Positions 18,317 through 27,659 of a stretch of DNA of 64,000 nt are shown here, in pieces. How positions within the stretch are numbered: the stretch's first letter is position 1; the number at the start of each line of letters is the position of its first letter. This stretch comes from Zoogloea sp016790385 (lineage in GTDB: Bacteria > Pseudomonadota > Gammaproteobacteria > Burkholderiales > Rhodocyclaceae), in the NCBI RefSeq assembly GCF_041916735.1, contig NZ_JAYRYY010000003.1; one strand, 5' to 3'. Made by a program: the position numbers and the translations under genes. The notes below the pieces were generated by a model, which worked only from the letters and a program-made list of their open reading frames with translations, was not told the origin of the DNA and searched no databases.

Positions 18317-20035
18317 ATGTCCTCTTCCCCGCAAGCCGCCCTGAGCGGTCTCGCCCGCGCCTTCGTTCAGCACGGTCGGCTCCTGGAAGCCGAGGCCCTT
18401 GCCTGTTCGTCGCCGTCCGCCAACCCCAATGATTTTCTCATTGAGGTCATCAACCGCGGCTTGATGGGTGCAGCCGACATCGCCATTTTCGCCGCCGAGA
18501 CCTTCGGAACTCCGACACTGGATCTGGCCGCCTTTGACACCAGCCACCTGCCAGCCGATGCCATCGACCGCAAGCTGATGATCAAGCACCAGGTAGTGGC
18601 CCTGGGACGGCGCGGCAATCGCCTGACCCTGGCCCTCTCGGACCCATCGAACCTGCGCATTCTCGATGAGATCCGATTCCAGACCGGACTGGCCGTTGAC
18701 CCTGTGGTCGTTGAGGTGCCGAAGCTCAGGGCACTTGTCGAACAGCTTGCCGAGTCAGCCTCCACGACCCTGAAGGATATGACCGGTGAAGAGTTCGACA
18801 TGGACCTTCTCGGCCAGGAAGGCAGTGGCGAAAACGCCGGGCTCCAGGACGAAAGCGCTTCGGAGGTGGATGACGCCCCCGTCGTGCGTTTTATCCAGAA
18901 ACTGCTGATCGATGCCATCAACGAAGGCGCCTCGGACATCCACTTCGAGCCTTACGAAAAGTACTACCGAATCCGTTTCCGCACCGACGGAATACTTCGC
19001 GAGATTGCCCAGCCTCCCCTCGTCCTGAAAGAGAAGATCGCGGCCCGCATCAAGGTCATCTCGCGCCTTGATATCTCGGAAAAGCGCGTGCCGCAGGACG
19101 GCCGGATGAAACTGGTGCTGTCGAAGAACAAGGCCATTGACTTCCGCGTATCGACACTGCCAACGCTCTATGGCGAAAAGATCGTGATGCGGATTCTCGA
19201 TCCCTCGTCGGCCATGCTCGGCGTCGACGCCCTGGGTTACGAACCTGACCAACGGGCCGCCCTGATGGACGCAGTACAGCGCCCCTACGGCATGATCCTG
19301 GTTACGGGCCCCACCGGAAGCGGCAAGACGGTCTCCCTATATACCTGCCTGAATATCCTCAACAAGCCCGGCGTCAACATCAGCACGGCGGAAGATCCAG
19401 CGGAAATCAATCTCCCCGGCATCAATCAGGTCAATGTCAATGAGAAGGCCGGACTGACCTTTGCCTTTGCCCTGCGTGCCTTCCTCCGCCAGGATCCGGA
19501 CGTCATCATGGTTGGCGAAATCCGAGACCTGGAGACGGCGGAAATCTCCGTAAAAGCCGCCCAGACCGGCCATCTGGTGCTCTCCACACTTCACACCAAT
19601 GACGCGCCATCCACCCTGGAGCGCCTCAAGAACATGGGCGTGGCGCCGTTTAACATCGCATCATCGGTCATCATGATCACGGCCCAGCGGCTGGCCCGCC
19701 GCCTATGCTCATGCAAGAAACCGGTGGAAATTCCCATCGAGGCCCTGATCTCGGCGGGCTTTAGCGAAAGTGATCTGGACGGCACCTGGCAGCCCTACGG
19801 TCCGGTCGGCTGCGAACGCTGCAAGGGTTCGGGATACAAGGGGCGGCTGGGCATTTACCAGGTGATGCCGATCTCCGAAGAGATCGCACGTATAATCATG
19901 ACGAACGGCAACTCCATGGACATCGCGGCACAGGCTCAGCTCGAAGGCGTTCGGGATCTTCGCCAGTCCGGTCTTCTCAAGGTGAAGCAGGGAATCACCT
20001 CCCTGACCGAAGTACTCGCCTGCACTAACGAGTGA
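18317..20035 (+). CDS. pilB: Type IV pilus assembly ATPase PilB
   Basis: PilB is the cytosolic hexameric motor that drives pilus extension. The 572-residue protein has an N-terminal MshEN domain (about 30-150), the Walker A motif GPTGSGKT at 331-338, a Walker B region VIMVGEIRD near 395-404 and the zinc-binding cysteine pairs C464/C466 and C499/C502. It is followed by pilC and pilD in close succession, the classic pilBCD operon. The pilin and alignment genes are elsewhere. Confidence 0.97.
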   Translation: MSSSPQAALSGLARAFVQHGRLLEAEALACSSPSANPNDFLIEVINRGLMGAADIAIFAAETFGTPTLDLAAFDTSHLPADAIDRKLMIKHQVVALGRRGNRLTLALSDPSNLRILDEIRFQTGLAVDPVVVEVPKLRALVEQLAESASTTLKDMTGEEFDMDLLGQEGSGENAGLQDESASEVDDAPVVRFIQKLLIDAINEGASDIHFEPYEKYYRIRFRTDGILREIAQPPLVLKEKIAARIKVISRLDISEKRVPQDGRMKLVLSKNKAIDFRVSTLPTLYGEKIVMRILDPSSAMLGVDALGYEPDQRAALMDAVQRPYGMILVTGPTGSGKTVSLYTCLNILNKPGVNISTAEDPAEINLPGINQVNVNEKAGLTFAFALRAFLRQDPDVIMVGEIRDLETAEISVKAAQTGHLVLSTLHTNDAPSTLERLKNMGVAPFNIASSVIMITAQRLARRLCSCKKPVEIPIEALISAGFSESDLDGTWQPYGPVGCERCKGSGYKGRLGIYQVMPISEEIARIIMTNGNSMDIAAQAQLEGVRDLRQSGLLKVKQGITSLTEVLACTNE

Positions 20036-20057
20036 TTGCCCCACGCGGAATCAATTG

Positions 20058-21302
20058 ATGGCCACAGCTACCAACAAGAAAGCCCCCGCCCGCAGCGCCA
20101 ACATCGCACGGGAGCACCTATTCGTCTGGGAAGGCAAGGACAAGACCGGCAAGATCATCAGAGGGGAAATGCGCGCCGCGACGGAAACCGTCGTTCAAAC
20201 GGTGCTGCGTCGGCAGGGCATCCTCACCCACAAGATCCGCAAGCAGACCTTCTCCAGCGGGCGCAAGATCACCGACAAGGACATCGCGCTGTTCACCCGT
20301 CAGCTTTCCACGATGATGCGTGCCGGCGTGCCCCTGCTGCAATCCTTTGACATCGCCATCAAGGGCTGCGGCAATCCGTCCCTCGCCCGCCTCCTCAATG
20401 ACGTCAGGGCCAACGTGGAAACCGGCAGCAGCCTCTCCCAGGCCTTCCGGCGCCACCCGGTGCATTTCGACGCGCTGTTCTGCAACCTGGTTGCCGCAGG
20501 TGAGCAGGCCGGTATTCTCGACTCCCTGCTCGATCGGCTCGCCACCTACAAGGAAAAAATCCTCGCCATCAAGGGCAAGATCAAATCGGCGATGTTCTAC
20601 CCCATCGCGGTGATCGTCGTCGCCGCCATGGTCGTTTCGGTGATGATGCTGTTCGTGGTGCCCGAGTTCAAGAAGGTCTTTTCCAGTTTCGGGGCTGAGC
20701 TTCCGGGCCCCACCCTGATCGTCATCGCCATCTCCGATTTCTTTGTCGCCTACTGGTACCTGGCCTTCGGGCTCATCGCCGGCACGGTGATCGGAATCGC
20801 CTACTTCTACAAACGCTCCGAGGCCATGCAGGCCGCAGTCGACCGGGCCATCCTTCAGTTCCCCGTGATTGGAGAAGTCATCCGCAAGGCCACCATCGCC
20901 CGCTGGACGCGCACGCTGTCAACCATGTTCGCGGCCGGCGTCCCCTTGGTCGAAGCCCTGGATTCGGTGGGTGGCGCCTCTGGCAATGTCGTCTACAAAA
21001 ATGCCACGCGCCAGATCCAGTCAGACGTGAGCACCGGTACCAGCCTGACGGTGGCCATGCAGAATGCTTTGGTATTCCCGACCATGGTCGTGCAGATGGT
21101 GTCCATCGGCGAAGAGTCCGGTCAGCTCGACTCCATGCTCAGCAAAGTGGCCGACTTTTTCGAACAGGAAGTGGACGATGCGGTCGCCGGCCTGAGCCAG
21201 CTGCTCGAACCCATCATCATGGTGTTTCTGGGCGTGGTGATCGGCGGCCTCGTGGTCGCCATGTATCTCCCCATCTTCAAGCTCGGTGCCGTCGTTGGCT
21301 AA
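20058..21302 (+). CDS. pilC: Type IV pilus inner-membrane platform protein PilC
   Basis: PilC is the inner-membrane platform turned by PilB and PilT. It has 414 residues from the ATG at 20058 (a TTG directly before it is less likely). Two tandem T2SF domains are visible, the first around residues 75-200 and the second around 275-400, each with the LSTMxxAGVPL signature, separated by hydrophobic helices. It starts 22 bp after pilB. Confidence 0.96.
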   Translation: MATATNKKAPARSANIAREHLFVWEGKDKTGKIIRGEMRAATETVVQTVLRRQGILTHKIRKQTFSSGRKITDKDIALFTRQLSTMMRAGVPLLQSFDIAIKGCGNPSLARLLNDVRANVETGSSLSQAFRRHPVHFDALFCNLVAAGEQAGILDSLLDRLATYKEKILAIKGKIKSAMFYPIAVIVVAAMVVSVMMLFVVPEFKKVFSSFGAELPGPTLIVIAISDFFVAYWYLAFGLIAGTVIGIAYFYKRSEAMQAAVDRAILQFPVIGEVIRKATIARWTRTLSTMFAAGVPLVEALDSVGGASGNVVYKNATRQIQSDVSTGTSLTVAMQNALVFPTMVVQMVSIGEESGQLDSMLSKVADFFEQEVDDAVAGLSQLLEPIIMVFLGVVIGGLVVAMYLPIFKLGAVVG

Positions 21303-21311
21303 ACCCGCCTG

Positions 21312-22163
21312 ATGGAAGCGTTCAAGGATCCTCTGCTGTTTACGGCCGCCTGCGCTCTGGTCGGCCTGTTTGTGGGCAGCTTTCTCAACGTGGTCATCCA
21401 CCGCCTGCCACTCATGATGGAGCGCGAATGGCAGGCCGAAGCTGCCGCCCTCCGGGGTGAGGAAACGCAAGCGGATACACCGCGCTTCAATCTGGCCACG
21501 CCTGGCTCCCGCTGCCCCCACTGCGGCCACCCCATCGGTGTGCTCGAAAATCTGCCCATCCTCAGCTACCTCGTGCAACGGGGCCGCTGCCGCCACTGCA
21601 GTGGTCCGATCAGTATCCGGTACCCACTCATTGAGAGCCTATGCGCGCTGCTTTCCGGGTTCACTGCGTGGCATTTCGGTTTTGGCTTGGCGGGCGTGGC
21701 GGCTCTGATCTTCCTTTGGGCGCTTCTGGCGCTCTGTTTCATCGACCTGGACACCCAGCTTCTGCCTGACAGCATCACACTGCCGCTGCTGTGGAGCGGA
21801 CTTCTCCTGAACCTGTCAGGCACCTTCACCGACGTCTCCAGTGCAGTAGTCGGTGCGGCAGCGGGCTATCTCACCCTGTGGTCCGTGTATTGGCTGTTCA
21901 AGCTCACGACAGGCAAGGAAGGCATGGGCTACGGTGATTTCAAGCTGCTGGCGGCCATCGGCGCCTGGCTCGGCTGGCAGATCCTGCCCCTGACGATTCT
22001 GCTGTCCTCCGTGGTCGGAGCGGTTGTAGGCATCGCTCTCATCGTGTTCCGTCGCCACGGGCGGGAAACCCCCATCCCTTTCGGCCCGTATCTTGCGGCA
22101 GCCGGATTGCTCTCTCTCTACTGGGGCACCTCCCTGACCCGCGCCTACCTGGGCATCCTCTGA
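21312..22163 (+). CDS. pilD: Prepilin peptidase / N-methyltransferase PilD
   Basis: PilD cleaves and N-methylates type IV prepilins and type II secretion pseudopilins. The 283-residue polytopic protein has the VGSFLNVVIHRLP N-terminal signature, the zinc-binding CPHC and CRHC pairs (about residues 74-77 and 96-99) and the two catalytic aspartates in FIDLDTQLLPD and GYGDFK. It starts 9 bp after pilC. The coaE-zapD genes often found next in betaproteobacteria are absent here. Confidence 0.96.
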   Translation: MEAFKDPLLFTAACALVGLFVGSFLNVVIHRLPLMMEREWQAEAAALRGEETQADTPRFNLATPGSRCPHCGHPIGVLENLPILSYLVQRGRCRHCSGPISIRYPLIESLCALLSGFTAWHFGFGLAGVAALIFLWALLALCFIDLDTQLLPDSITLPLLWSGLLLNLSGTFTDVSSAVVGAAAGYLTLWSVYWLFKLTTGKEGMGYGDFKLLAAIGAWLGWQILPLTILLSSVVGAVVGIALIVFRRHGRETPIPFGPYLAAAGLLSLYWGTSLTRAYLGIL

Positions 22164-22273
22164 CGCTCCGGCTTGAAATCACGGCTTCAGCCCCCAACTG
22201 AGCCGAAAAGGGTTTGTTTCGCCCGATGTTGCGATGCGCTAAACTTCGTTCCATTGACTTTCCGGAGCTCGTC

Positions 22274-22540
22274 ATGCCGATCTACGAGTATCGTTGCGCC
22301 GCCTGCGGCCATCAAAAAGACCACCTTCAGAAAATGAGCGACCCCGCTCTGACCACCTGCCCCGCCTGCGGCCAGGAAAGCTACGCCAAGCAGCTCTCGG
22401 CAGCCGGCTTTCAGCTCAAGGGGAGCGGTTGGTACGCTACCGATTTCAAGGGTGGGAGTAGCGCCAGCCCGCGCTCGGAACCCGCCAAGACCGAAACGCC
22501 GGCGGCAACGCCCTGCGGCGGCAGTTGCGCGTGCCACTGA
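22274..22540 (+). CDS. FmdB/putative regulatory zinc-ribbon protein
   Basis: The 88-residue protein starts MPIYEYRC, the signature N-terminus of the FmdB-type zinc ribbon. Two CxxC knuckles (CAAC, CPAC) bind zinc, followed by a FxLKGSGWYxTDF segment. The C-terminus ends in a cysteine-rich CGGSCACH. The family is often named as regulatory, but its function is unproven. I chose the ATG at 22274 over upstream starts because of the family N-terminus. It lies between pilD and DUF502, upstream of aspS, as in many betaproteobacteria. Confidence 0.9.
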   Translation: MPIYEYRCAACGHQKDHLQKMSDPALTTCPACGQESYAKQLSAAGFQLKGSGWYATDFKGGSSASPRSEPAKTETPAATPCGGSCACH

Positions 22541-22565
22541 GGACGACGCGCGCGTAAACTGCTGA

Positions 22566-23201
22566 ATGAAAAAATATTTCGTTACCGGACTGCTGATCTG
22601 GATTCCCTTGGTCATCACCTTCGTGGTGCTGGCCTGGATCGTCAACACCCTTGACCAGATCCTCCTGCTCGTTCCAGCCACGGTCCGGCCGGAGGCCTTT
22701 TTCGGCTTCCATGTCCCCGGAATCGGTGTTGTCGTCTCCCTGCTGCTCATCCTGATCACCGGTCTTGCCGCCGCCAACTTCGTCGGCCAACGCATGGTCG
22801 GCTTCTGGGAAAGCCTGCTCTCGCGCATTCCGGTGGTCAAATCGATCTACTACAGCGTAAAGCAGGTCTCGGACACGCTGCTCTCCAGTAACGGACAGGC
22901 CTTCCGCAAGGCGCTGCTGATCCAGTACCCGCGGGAAGGCATGTGGACCATCGGATTTCAGACGGGGGCCCCAGGGGGTGACGCGGCCCATCATCTGGGC
23001 AATGACTTTGTCAGCGTCTATGTACCGACAACGCCGAACCCCACCTCCGGCTTCTTCCTGATGCTGCCGCGCAAGGACGCCATTGAACTCGACATGAGCG
23101 TCGACGAGGCCCTCAAGTACATCATCTCCATGGGCGTTGTGGCTCCCCCGCCCCACCGGACTACCGCCCCAAGGCCCGCCGCAGCCCTTCTGAATCAATA
23201 G
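22566..23201 (+). CDS. DUF502 family membrane protein
   Basis: The 211-residue protein belongs to DUF502, a widespread integral membrane family of unknown role. It shows two transmembrane helices (about residues 5-27 and 52-76, with the family motif GLLIWIPLVIT) and a soluble domain with VKSIYYSVKQVSDTL and PTTPNPTSGFFLM. It starts 25 bp after the FmdB-like gene and is 52 bp upstream of aspS, so all three may be co-transcribed. Confidence 0.88.
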   Translation: MKKYFVTGLLIWIPLVITFVVLAWIVNTLDQILLLVPATVRPEAFFGFHVPGIGVVVSLLLILITGLAAANFVGQRMVGFWESLLSRIPVVKSIYYSVKQVSDTLLSSNGQAFRKALLIQYPREGMWTIGFQTGAPGGDAAHHLGNDFVSVYVPTTPNPTSGFFLMLPRKDAIELDMSVDEALKYIISMGVVAPPPHRTTAPRPAAALLNQ

Positions 23202-23253
23202 ACGCGCGTGCTTCACGCAGCGTTCCGTATCTTCCAGGAATAAAGACTCGACC

Positions 23254-25044
23254 ATGCGAACTCAATACTGCGGCCTTGTTTCCGCCGCCTATCTCGATCA
23301 GATCGTCACCCTGTGCGGCTGGGTCCACCGTCGGCGCGACCACGGCGGAGTCATCTTCATCGACCTGCGCGACCGGGAAGGCCTGGTTCAGGTCGTCTGC
23401 GACCCCGACCGTGCTGACATGTTCCATGTGGCTGAAACCATCCGCGGCGAGTTCGTTCTGAAAGTGACAGGCAAGGTGCGCCGCCGTCCGGCGGGCACCG
23501 AAAACGCCAATCTGGTGTCGGGCGAGATCGAAGTCCTGTGCCACGACATCGAGGTTCTCAACACCTCCGCCACGCCTCCGTTCCAGCTCGACGAGGAAAA
23601 CCTCTCCGAGACCACCCGCCTGACCCACCGGGTCATCGACCTGCGCCGTCCGCAGATGCAGAAGAACATGATCCTGCGCTATCGCACGGCCATGGCCTTC
23701 CGTCGCTTCCTCGATGCCCAGGGCTTCATCGACATCGAAACTCCGATGCTCACCAAGAGCACCCCTGAAGGTGCCCGCGACTACCTGGTGCCGTCCCGCG
23801 TGCATGACGGCCAGTTCTTCGCCCTGCCCCAGTCCCCGCAGCTCTTCAAGCAGATGCTGATGGTGGCCGGCTATGACCGCTACTACCAGATCGTCAAATG
23901 CTTCCGGGATGAAGACCTGCGTGCCGATCGGCAACCCGAATTCACCCAGGTCGATATCGAGACCTCCTTCCTGACGGAAGACCAGATCACCGCACTCATG
24001 GAAGAGATGATCCGCAGCATCTTCAAGGAGGTGCTGTCCGTCGATCTGCCCAACCCCTTCCCGCGCATGACTTACGGCGAAGCCATGGACCGTTTTGGCT
24101 CCGACAAGCCCGACCTGCGCGTTACCCTTGAACTCACCGACGTCACCGACGCAGTCAAGGACGTGGCCTTCAAGGTTTTCAGTGGCCCTGCCACCACCGG
24201 TGGCCGCGTGGCGGCCATGCGTGTGCCGGGGGGCGCCACCCTGTCCCGCGGCGAGATTGACGAATACACCAAGTTCGTCGGCATCTACGGTGCCCGCGGC
24301 CTCGCCTACATCAAGGTCAACGACGTCACCCAGGTGAACGAAGCCGGGCTGCAGTCGCCCATCGTCAAGAACCTCAACGAGGCTGCCCTGCGTACCATCC
24401 TGGAGCGCACCGGCGCCCAGTCCGGCGACCTGATCTTCTTTGGCGCCGACAAGACCAAGGTGGTCAACGACGCTCTCGGCGCCCTGCGCATCAAGCTTGG
24501 CCACGAAAAGGGCTTCGTCAACGGCAAGGCCTGGGAGCCCCTGTGGGTCGTCGATTTCCCCATGTTCGAATACGACGACGAGGACAAGCGCTGGACGGCC
24601 TGCCACCACCCCTTCACCAGCCCCAAGGACGAGCACCTCGATCTCCTCACCTCAGATCCCGGCAAATGCCTCGCCAAGGCTTACGATCTGGCCCTCAACG
24701 GCTGGGAGATCGGCGGCGGCTCGGTGCGTATCCACCGTGCAGAGGTACAGGAAAAGGTGTTCACTGCCCTCAACATCGGCCCTGAGGAGCAACAGGCGAA
24801 GTTCGGCTTTCTCCTGGATGCGCTGCGTTATGGCGCGCCACCCCATGGCGGTCTGGCCTTCGGTCTTGACCGCATCGTCACCATGATGACCGGCGCCGAG
24901 TCGATTCGTGACGTGATCGCCTTCCCCAAGACCCAGCGCGCCCAGTGCCTGCTCACCGACGCACCTTCGCCGGTGGACGAGAAGCAGTTGCGCGAACTGC
25001 ACATCCGCCTACGCCAGAAAGCGGTGGAAACACCCGCAGGCTGA
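23254..25044 (+). CDS. aspS: Aspartyl-tRNA synthetase, bacterial type
   Basis: The enzyme charges tRNA-Asp and, in bacteria without AsnRS, possibly tRNA-Asn. The 596-residue length, the N-terminal OB-fold (CGWVHRRRDHGG), the class II core (QSPQLFKQMLMV, RDEDLRADRQPEF), the bacterial GAD insertion (about 300-410) and motif 3 (GLAFGLDRIV) are all present. Discriminating or non-discriminating type cannot be told with certainty. It ends in a strong terminator. Confidence 0.97.
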   Translation: MRTQYCGLVSAAYLDQIVTLCGWVHRRRDHGGVIFIDLRDREGLVQVVCDPDRADMFHVAETIRGEFVLKVTGKVRRRPAGTENANLVSGEIEVLCHDIEVLNTSATPPFQLDEENLSETTRLTHRVIDLRRPQMQKNMILRYRTAMAFRRFLDAQGFIDIETPMLTKSTPEGARDYLVPSRVHDGQFFALPQSPQLFKQMLMVAGYDRYYQIVKCFRDEDLRADRQPEFTQVDIETSFLTEDQITALMEEMIRSIFKEVLSVDLPNPFPRMTYGEAMDRFGSDKPDLRVTLELTDVTDAVKDVAFKVFSGPATTGGRVAAMRVPGGATLSRGEIDEYTKFVGIYGARGLAYIKVNDVTQVNEAGLQSPIVKNLNEAALRTILERTGAQSGDLIFFGADKTKVVNDALGALRIKLGHEKGFVNGKAWEPLWVVDFPMFEYDDEDKRWTACHHPFTSPKDEHLDLLTSDPGKCLAKAYDLALNGWEIGGGSVRIHRAEVQEKVFTALNIGPEEQQAKFGFLLDALRYGAPPHGGLAFGLDRIVTMMTGAESIRDVIAFPKTQRAQCLLTDAPSPVDEKQLRELHIRLRQKAVETPAG

Positions 25045-25068
25045 CCGACCCAAGTCGGCGGCACACAA

Positions 25069-25096
25069 GGCGAACGGCCGAGCCGTTCGCCTTTTT
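25069..25096 (+). terminator. Intrinsic terminator after aspS
   Basis: A 10-bp stem (GGCGAACGGC / GCCGTTCGCC) with a 3-nt loop is followed by five Ts, 24 bp after the aspS stop. Confidence 0.92.
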
Positions 25097-25172
25097 CTTT
25101 TCCGACCACCTCAAGATTGCCGCCCCCGCGCCGTTTCCAAGGCTGTTCCTACGTACTTTTCGCCCACCATCC

Positions 25173-26789
25173 GTGACAGACCTCGGCGCCGTTTCCGCCC
25201 TCATCGTCGAAGCCAATCCGTCGATGCGGACCCAGCTTCGCAACATGCTGAACACGAGCGGGATCGCCAAGGTCCAGTTTGCGGTGACAGCGGGTGTCGC
25301 CGTGCGCAAGCTCCGCGACAACCGCTTCGACCTGATTCTCTGCGAATACCACATCGGTGACGGGCAGGACGGCCAACATCTCCTTGAAGATCTGCGCCAC
25401 AACAGCATCATTCCGCTCTCAACCCTCTTCATCATCGTCACGGGTGAGCGGCAGTACGAACGGGTGGTCAGCGCAGCCGAACTGGCCCCCAACGATTACA
25501 TCCTCAAGCCCTTTGCTGCCGACACCCTTCACGACCGCATTGTCCGTGCCCTGGACAAGCGCGAAGCCTTTCTGCCCATATACAGCCTGATCGAACTGGG
25601 CAACGCTCCCGATGCGATCGCCCGCTGTGCGAAGGCGGAAGAGTCCTACCCCCAGTGGTCGACCGACTTCATGCGCCTGCGCGCCGAGTTGTACATCGCA
25701 AGCGGAAATGCCAATGAAGCGCAGCGCCTCTACGAAAAAATCCTCGAGGGCCGGAGCATCCCCTGGGCGCGCCTTGGCCTGGCCAAGGCCCTTTTCATGC
25801 AGAAGCGCTACGCCGAGGCGGAAGACACCCTGCAATCCTTGGTCAATGAGAACGAACTCTTTGTGGATGCCTACGACTGGCTGTCGCGCACCCGGGAGGC
25901 CGCTGGCGAGATTGAATCAGCCCGCAGCGTCCTGTCCAATGCTGCGCTCCTGTCACCCCATCGCGTCGGGCGGCTGCGCAGACTGGGCGAATTGTCCATT
26001 GAGATCGGAGACCATGAGGAAGCGGAGAAGGTATTGTCCGAGGTTGTCCGCAAGGGCAAGTACTCCGATTTCCGCGACCCGGAAGATCATGTGCGCCTGC
26101 TCCAGGCCCAGCTCGGGCGTGGCGATACGGTCCAGGCCGAGGCCACCCTCCGCGATCTCGAGCGCTCCATGGCCGGCCTTTCCAAAACACGCTCATGCTC
26201 CAATCTGTCGAGCGTCCTCCTGCATGTAAAGAAGGGCAACACGGAAAAAGCCGCCGAAGGGATCAAGGCGCTCTTTTCCGAACCGGACAATGCCCAACCC
26301 CTGTCCCTCAAGCTCAAGAGTGAACTCGCTCGCGCCTGCTTTGCCACCAATATGGATCAGCATGGCGCCGAAGTCGTCCTCGACATCATGCGCAACGCAC
26401 CCGATGCGCGCACCCTGGCCGGCACGCAGGCCCTTCTGAAGGAGGCGGGGAAGGCGGAGCTGGGGGAGCAATTGGCCAAGCAGATGGACTCGGAGGTAAA
26501 AGACCTCGTCGCCGAGGGTGCCCGCAAGGCCCAGGGGGGCGACTACGAAGGGGCTGTGCATTTCATGCTGAGCGCCGTGCGCAAGATGCCCGGCAATGTG
26601 CACGTGCTCTTCAATGCCACCCTGGCCCTGCTCAAGTACATCGAAAACTGCGGCTGGAACGAGCGCTTTGCCGCCCAGGCCCGCGACCTCATGGAACGCG
26701 CCCGCAAGCAGGACCCGGGCAACGCCCGCCTCCCGGCCTTGACGGCCTTCTACTACAACCTGCTCAAGAAATACGGGATTCAGCCCTGA
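25173..26789 (+). CDS. Pseudo-receiver domain fused to TPR repeats
   Basis: The 538-residue protein starts at a GTG at 25173; the frame is open further upstream but that part overlaps aspS and its terminator. Residues 1-125 form a CheY-like receiver, with Thr90 (VTGER) and Lys112 (LKPF) conserved. At the phosphoacceptor position there is Glu58 (LILCEYH), and the usual acidic pair is E13-A14. The rest (about 140-530) is helical TPR-like repeats, with GRSIPWARLGLAKALFMQKRYAEAE-type units (shown here only in part). No output domain is seen. The family occurs in many beta- and gammaproteobacteria and its function is unknown; protein-protein scaffolding is my inference. Confidence 0.85.
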   Translation: MTDLGAVSALIVEANPSMRTQLRNMLNTSGIAKVQFAVTAGVAVRKLRDNRFDLILCEYHIGDGQDGQHLLEDLRHNSIIPLSTLFIIVTGERQYERVVSAAELAPNDYILKPFAADTLHDRIVRALDKREAFLPIYSLIELGNAPDAIARCAKAEESYPQWSTDFMRLRAELYIASGNANEAQRLYEKILEGRSIPWARLGLAKALFMQKRYAEAEDTLQSLVNENELFVDAYDWLSRTREAAGEIESARSVLSNAALLSPHRVGRLRRLGELSIEIGDHEEAEKVLSEVVRKGKYSDFRDPEDHVRLLQAQLGRGDTVQAEATLRDLERSMAGLSKTRSCSNLSSVLLHVKKGNTEKAAEGIKALFSEPDNAQPLSLKLKSELARACFATNMDQHGAEVVLDIMRNAPDARTLAGTQALLKEAGKAELGEQLAKQMDSEVKDLVAEGARKAQGGDYEGAVHFMLSAVRKMPGNVHVLFNATLALLKYIENCGWNERFAAQARDLMERARKQDPGNARLPALTAFYYNLLKKYGIQP

Positions 26790-26835
26790 GGGCGGACTGC
26801 TAAACTGGCGAGTATTGTCTTCGCGCCACGTAGCC

Positions 26836-27213
26836 ATGACCCTCCGCATTGTCCGCCTTGCCTTTCTCCTGCTCCTGCTCTTCACCGCTGCGGCCCAGGC
26901 CCGGGACTTCCTCGACTGGAGCCGCTCGGAGATTCCGTCGATTGCCGTTGCGGCACTTCCGCCCGAAGCCCGCGACACCCTCGCCCTGATACGCCAGGGC
27001 GGCCCCTTCCCGTACCGGCGGGATGGCATCACCTTCCAGAACCGGGAAGGCCGACTGCCCGATGCCCAGCGCGGCTTCTACCGGGAGTACACGGTCACCA
27101 CGCCCGGCTCCCGCGACCGGGGCGCAAGGCGCATCGTCACTGGCGGCAGGCCGCCCAGCGTGTTCTATTACTCCGACGACCATTACCGTAGTTTCCGCCG
27201 GATTCACGACTGA
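26836..27213 (+). CDS. Secreted barnase-like ribonuclease (N1/T1 superfamily)
   Basis: The 125-residue precursor has a signal peptide (MTLRIVRLAFLLLLL to AAAQA) and a mature domain of about 105 residues, close to barnase. The catalytic set is recognisable: Glu in FYREYTV, Arg in GARRIVTGG and His in DDHYRSF, with the GGPFPY-RRDG-FQNRE segment of microbial guanyl-specific RNases before it. It starts at the ATG at 26836. The barstar gene begins 2 bp after its stop, so the inhibitor is made from the same transcript. Confidence 0.9.
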   Translation: MTLRIVRLAFLLLLLFTAAAQARDFLDWSRSEIPSIAVAALPPEARDTLALIRQGGPFPYRRDGITFQNREGRLPDAQRGFYREYTVTTPGSRDRGARRIVTGGRPPSVFYYSDDHYRSFRRIHD

Positions 27214-27215
27214 AC

Positions 27216-27659
27216 ATGAACCCCCCGCAGTTCCTTTCCCTGCTTTCCCGGTCCGAAAGGGCCGGGCTCTATCACATGCCTTTTGCCGCCGATCTTGCCC
27301 TCGAAGAAGCTGCTGAATGTCTCGAATATCCCCTGCACCGGGTCAATCTAGCTCAAGTCACCGACAAGGACGCCTTTCTGGAGGTCGTGGGCCAGGCCCT
27401 GAGCTTCCCCGAATGGTACGGCCGCAACTGGGATGCCCTGGCAGACTGCCTGACGGATCTGTCCTGGATGGCTGCGGACGGCTATGTGATCGTCCTGGAG
27501 CACAGTGACGCCTTTGCCCAGGCCGCGCCCGCGGATTTTGCAATGGCCCTGTCGATCTTCCAGGACGCCGCCGACACTTGGCGCGAGGACGGCGTACCGT
27601 TCTGGACTCTGGTGGGTACAAGCGGCGACGGCATGGATTGGTTGCAGGACATGGAATGA
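27216..27659 (+). CDS. Barstar-family ribonuclease inhibitor
   Basis: The 147-residue cytoplasmic protein carries the barstar core FPEWYGRNWDALADCLTDL (residues about 67-85), in which the two aspartates that contact the barnase active site are kept, and the later VLEHSD glutamate. It has a longer N-terminus than the 90-residue Bacillus barstar. It sits 2 bp after the RNase and overlaps nudB by 4 bp (ATGA). Role: immunity to the RNase before export. Confidence 0.92.
   Translation: MNPPQFLSLLSRSERAGLYHMPFAADLALEEAAECLEYPLHRVNLAQVTDKDAFLEVVGQALSFPEWYGRNWDALADCLTDLSWMAADGYVIVLEHSDAFAQAAPADFAMALSIFQDAADTWREDGVPFWTLVGTSGDGMDWLQDME

Noticed and set aside
24945..25172. Upstream extension of the pseudo-receiver/TPR gene into aspS
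   Set aside because: It would overlap the aspS end and its terminator, and the extra residues have no receiver-like character.
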